From positions 9,260 to 73,259 of the forward strand of contig JBOHFI010000025.1 in the NCBI GenBank assembly GCA_050699595.1: a stretch of DNA of 64,000 nt. The letters run 5' to 3'. This document shows positions 61,575-64,000 of the stretch, piece by piece; position 1 is the first letter of the stretch, and every line of letters starts with the position of its first letter. Source of the DNA: GCA-003244245 sp050699595. Lineage in GTDB: Bacteria > Actinomycetota > Actinomycetes > Mycobacteriales > Pseudonocardiaceae. The notes below the pieces were generated by a model. It saw only the letters and a program-made list of their open reading frames with translations. It was not told the origin of the DNA and made no database searches. The translations under genes and the position numbers were made by a program.

Positions 61575-62978
61575 GTGCACACCCTCGTGGCCTACCGCAG
61601 CTCCAGCAGTATGGGCGAGGCGCTGCTCGGTCAACCGGTGCACCGGCCCGACTTCCGGATCGAGCTCGCCGAGGACCCGCAGACCCAGGCGGCCTACCAA
61701 AGGCTGCGAACCCGGGTGTTCGTGCACCGGCAGGGATTGTTCACCGATCACGACCGTGACGAGCGCGACGGAGACCCGCGCACCCTGGTCCTGGTCGCCC
61801 GCGACCCCGAGGGCATCGTGCTCGGCGGCGTGCGGCTCGGCCCGGTCGACGACGGTCCCGACCTGGGCTGGTGGTTCGGGGGTCGGCTCGTGGTCGACCC
61901 GGACTGCCCGCTGCGCGGCGTCGGCGCTGCCCTGGTGCGGGCCGCCTGCGCGCACGCGGAATACTCCGGGGTGCTGCGCTTCGAGGCCACCATCCAGGCC
62001 CGCAACGAGGTGTTCTTCAGCCGGCTGGGGTGGACCCCGGTGCGCACCGTGACCGTGGCCGCTACCCCGCACCTGCTGATGCGCTGGCCGATCGGGCGGA
62101 TCGCCGCGCTGGTCGCCGCCACCAAGTCCGAGCTCGGCGGGCTGGTCTCCGGGCTGATGCCGCCCGGGTACGTCGGTGACGACGGCGCGCCGGTACCCGG
62201 CAGCGACCTGGTGGCCACCTGCGACGCGATCCTGCCGTCGATGGTCGAACGCGACCCGGAGTGGGCCGGGTGGTGCGCGGTACTGGTCAACGTCAACGAC
62301 CTGGCCGCCATGGGCGCGACCCCGGTCGGCCTGCTCGACGCGCTGGGCGCGCGCGATCGATCGTTCGCCAGCCGGGTGCTGGCCGGGTTGCGCCGCGCCA
62401 GCCAGGCCTACGACGTTCCGGTGCTCGGTGGTCACACCCAGCTCGGCGTGCCCGCTGCGCTGTCGGTGACCGCACTGGGTCGCGCGGTGCACCCGATCCG
62501 GGGCGGTGGTGGCCGCCCGGGTCACCGCATCCGGCTCTCCGTAGACATCGCAGGCGGGTGGCGGCCGGGGTATGCCGGGTGCCAGTGGGACTCCAGCTCG
62601 CAGCGCCGGACTCCTGAGCTGCGCACGATGCTCGGCTCGGTGGCCCTGGCCCGTCCGGCCGCGGCCAAGGACGTCTCGATGGCGGGACTGGCCGGCACCC
62701 TGGGCATGCTCGCCGAAGCCAGCGGCTGCCGGGCCGTGCTCGACGTCGCTGCGGTGCCCAGGCCGCCGCAGGCCACCGTCGGCGACTGGTTCACCTGCTT
62801 CCCCGGGTTCGGCATGCTCACCGCCGCGGAGTCGGATCGCCCGCCACCGTCGGCAGGTCCGGCCCTCAGCGCGGACTGCGGGGAGCTGGTGGCCGGCCGC
62901 GGCGTGGCGCTGCACTGGCCGGACGGGGAACTCACCGAGGTGATCACAGATTCGGTGACCGGGCTGGGCACGGCATGA
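61575..62978 (+). CDS. MSMEG_0567/Sll0787-type GNAT plus AIR-synthase-like protein
   Basis: 467 residues from the GTG at 61575. The N-terminal GNAT-like domain (TQAAYQRLRTRVFVHRQGLF; LVVDPDCPLRGVGAALVRAACAHAEYSGVLRFEATIQARNEVFFSRLGW) is followed from about residue 200 by a PurM/AIR-synthase-like domain (ILPSMVERDPEWAGWCAVLVNVNDLAAMGATPVGLLDALG; VLGGHTQLGVPAALSVTALGRA). This fusion is specific to Nit1C clusters as I recall them. It overlaps the nitrilase start (ATGA). Confidence 0.86.
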   Translation: MHTLVAYRSSSSMGEALLGQPVHRPDFRIELAEDPQTQAAYQRLRTRVFVHRQGLFTDHDRDERDGDPRTLVLVARDPEGIVLGGVRLGPVDDGPDLGWWFGGRLVVDPDCPLRGVGAALVRAACAHAEYSGVLRFEATIQARNEVFFSRLGWTPVRTVTVAATPHLLMRWPIGRIAALVAATKSELGGLVSGLMPPGYVGDDGAPVPGSDLVATCDAILPSMVERDPEWAGWCAVLVNVNDLAAMGATPVGLLDALGARDRSFASRVLAGLRRASQAYDVPVLGGHTQLGVPAALSVTALGRAVHPIRGGGGRPGHRIRLSVDIAGGWRPGYAGCQWDSSSQRRTPELRTMLGSVALARPAAAKDVSMAGLAGTLGMLAEASGCRAVLDVAAVPRPPQATVGDWFTCFPGFGMLTAAESDRPPPSAGPALSADCGELVAGRGVALHWPDGELTEVITDSVTGLGTA

Positions 62979-63907
62979 GCCCGCTGCGGATGGCCGCCGC
63001 GGCGGCGAGCTTCGACCGGGACCTGGAAGCCGACTTCGCCCGGATCGAGCGGCTCATCGACACCGCTCGCACCGCCGGGGTGCGCCTGCTCGCCTTGCCC
63101 GAGGCCGCGTTGGGTGGCTACCTGCTCAACCTCGACGGCGCGGCCGGGCCGCCGCCACCACTGTCCCCGGACGGACCGGAGATCCGCCGGCTGGCCCGGC
63201 TCGCGGGGGAGATGGTCGTCGCGGTCGGCTACTGCGAGCAGAGCGCGGACCAGCTGTTCAACAGCGCTGTCTGCGTGACCGGGGACGGGGTGCTGGGCCG
63301 GCACATCCCCGGTCAGCACATTCTGGGCCGCCATCGCAAAGTGCACCAGCCGCTTCGGGAAGACGCCAGCTACGCCGCGGGCGGCGGCTTCGCCGCCTTC
63401 GACACCCCGGTGGGTCGGCTGGGCATGATGATCTGCTACGACAAGGCGTTCCCCGAGTCGGCCCGAGCGCTGGCACTGGACGGGGCCGACATCGTGATGT
63501 GCCTGTCGGCGTGGCCGGCCAGCCGCACAAACCAGGCGCCGAACCTGAATCAGGACCGCTGGAAACGCCGGTTCGACCTGTTCGACCAGGTCCGGGCGCT
63601 GGAGAACCAGATCGTCTGGCTGTCAGCCAACCAGTCCGGCCAGTTCGGGTCGTTGCGGTTCGTGGCCAGCGCCAAGGTCGTCGACCCCGGTGGTGACGTC
63701 CTGGCCGACACCGGCGTGCGGCCCGGCCTGGCGATCGCCGAACTGGACGTCCAGGAGGCACTGGACACCGCCCGCCGCTCCATGGCCCACCTCCGCGACC
63801 GCCGCCCAGCCGCCTACGCCGCCAACCAAACCAGCCCCCCTCTTCCCGAACTCAACAGCAGAGTTGTCCAACGCCCTCGATACCTTGCTAGAGGTACTGT
63901 TCGGCGC
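62975..63907 (+). CDS. Nit1C nitrilase; frame left open into the recombinase
   Basis: CN-hydrolase superfamily nitrilase, 311 codons up to the next start. The catalytic triad is Glu43 (LPEAALGG), Lys122 (GRHRKVHQPL) and Cys154 (MICYDKAFPE). Residues 109-120 repeat GRHIPGQHILGRH just before the Lys, a possible short insertion. The coding sense seems to end near AHLRDRRPAAY, but no stop codon occurs in this frame before the window end. The reading frame runs straight into the recombinase ORF, so the natural 3' end was probably lost by integration. In pseudomonads Nit1C clusters are linked to cyanide assimilation. Confidence 0.85.
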
Positions 63908-64000
63908 ATGGTCTTCGCGAACGGCTGTGAGCAGGGTGAACAGGGTGTGTGTGCTCGGGAGTACTTGCGGGTCAGCTTGGATCGGTCCGGGCGGGCGCGG
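63908..64000 (+). CDS. serine recombinase, N-terminal fragment (runs off window)
   Basis: The ATG at 63908 begins MVFANGCEQGEQGVCAREYLRVSLDRSGRAR. The segment AREYLRVSLDRSGRAR is the start of the resolvase/integrase catalytic domain (YxRVSxDRxGR), with the nucleophilic Ser in RVSLD. It is in the same frame as the nitrilase upstream. An integrated element probably begins here and extends to the right. Confidence 0.75.
   Translation, partial: MVFANGCEQGEQGVCAREYLRVSLDRSGRAR

Overview
The window is GC-rich, uses GTG and TTG starts freely, and carries actinobacterial hallmarks: an AdnAB-type recombination helicase-nuclease, a GroEL under twin CIRCE sites, an XRE/DUF397 regulator pair, VapBC-type modules, a DUF222-HNH protein, MbtH and a Nit1C nitrilase cluster. 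It is most likely a Pseudonocardiales-like actinomycete. The genus cannot be fixed from the sequence alone.

Layout. 1-5.5 kb: adnA and the start of adnB (minus strand). 5.6-11.1 kb: a compact, divergent microcin C-like locus. On the minus strand are a second aspartyl-tRNA synthetase and an MccB homologue fused to a methyltransferase. On the plus strand are a 19-codon ORF ending in Asn (candidate precursor MccA), a hairpin, a YqcI/YcgG (GntA-like) enzyme and a CmoA-like carboxy-SAM synthase. Together they predict a peptidyl-(carboxymethyl)nucleotide Trojan-horse antibiotic aimed at AspRS, with a spare AspRS as immunity. This is the most interesting system here. 11.2-13.1 kb: a methyltransferase and a decayed regulator. 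13.1-29.9 kb: a secreted protein with a double iron-box-like promoter, divergent from a 4,939-residue four-module NRPS (C-A-T, C-A-T, C-A-T, C-A-nMT-T-TE) plus MbtH. The NRPS contains a perfect or near-perfect 2.35-kb direct repeat.

30.4-40 kb is mostly housekeeping: vapBC, groEL, moeA, menC, an XRE/DUF397 pair, small Cys-rich proteins, psd and pssA. 39.9-42.8 kb holds a cobalt-type nitrile hydratase (alpha, beta) in an operon with a split transketolase. 42.9-58.3 kb is an accessory island of toxin-antitoxin genes and relics, a large HTH-NACHT-repeat NTPase, a Phd/RelE pair, a broken AAA/DUF4143 ATPase, an intact TA-like pair, a decaying CHAT-protease/TPR gene and a DUF222-HNH protein. Several genes here show deletions and frameshifts, and sequence blocks are duplicated across the island. 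58.5-63.9 kb is a Nit1C-type cluster (flavoprotein, MSMEG_0572-type protein, radical SAM, GNAT/AIR-synthase-like protein, nitrilase). The start of a serine recombinase follows and is cut by the window end.

No tRNA, rRNA or CRISPR array was recognised. All family assignments come from reading motifs by eye. No database search was run.
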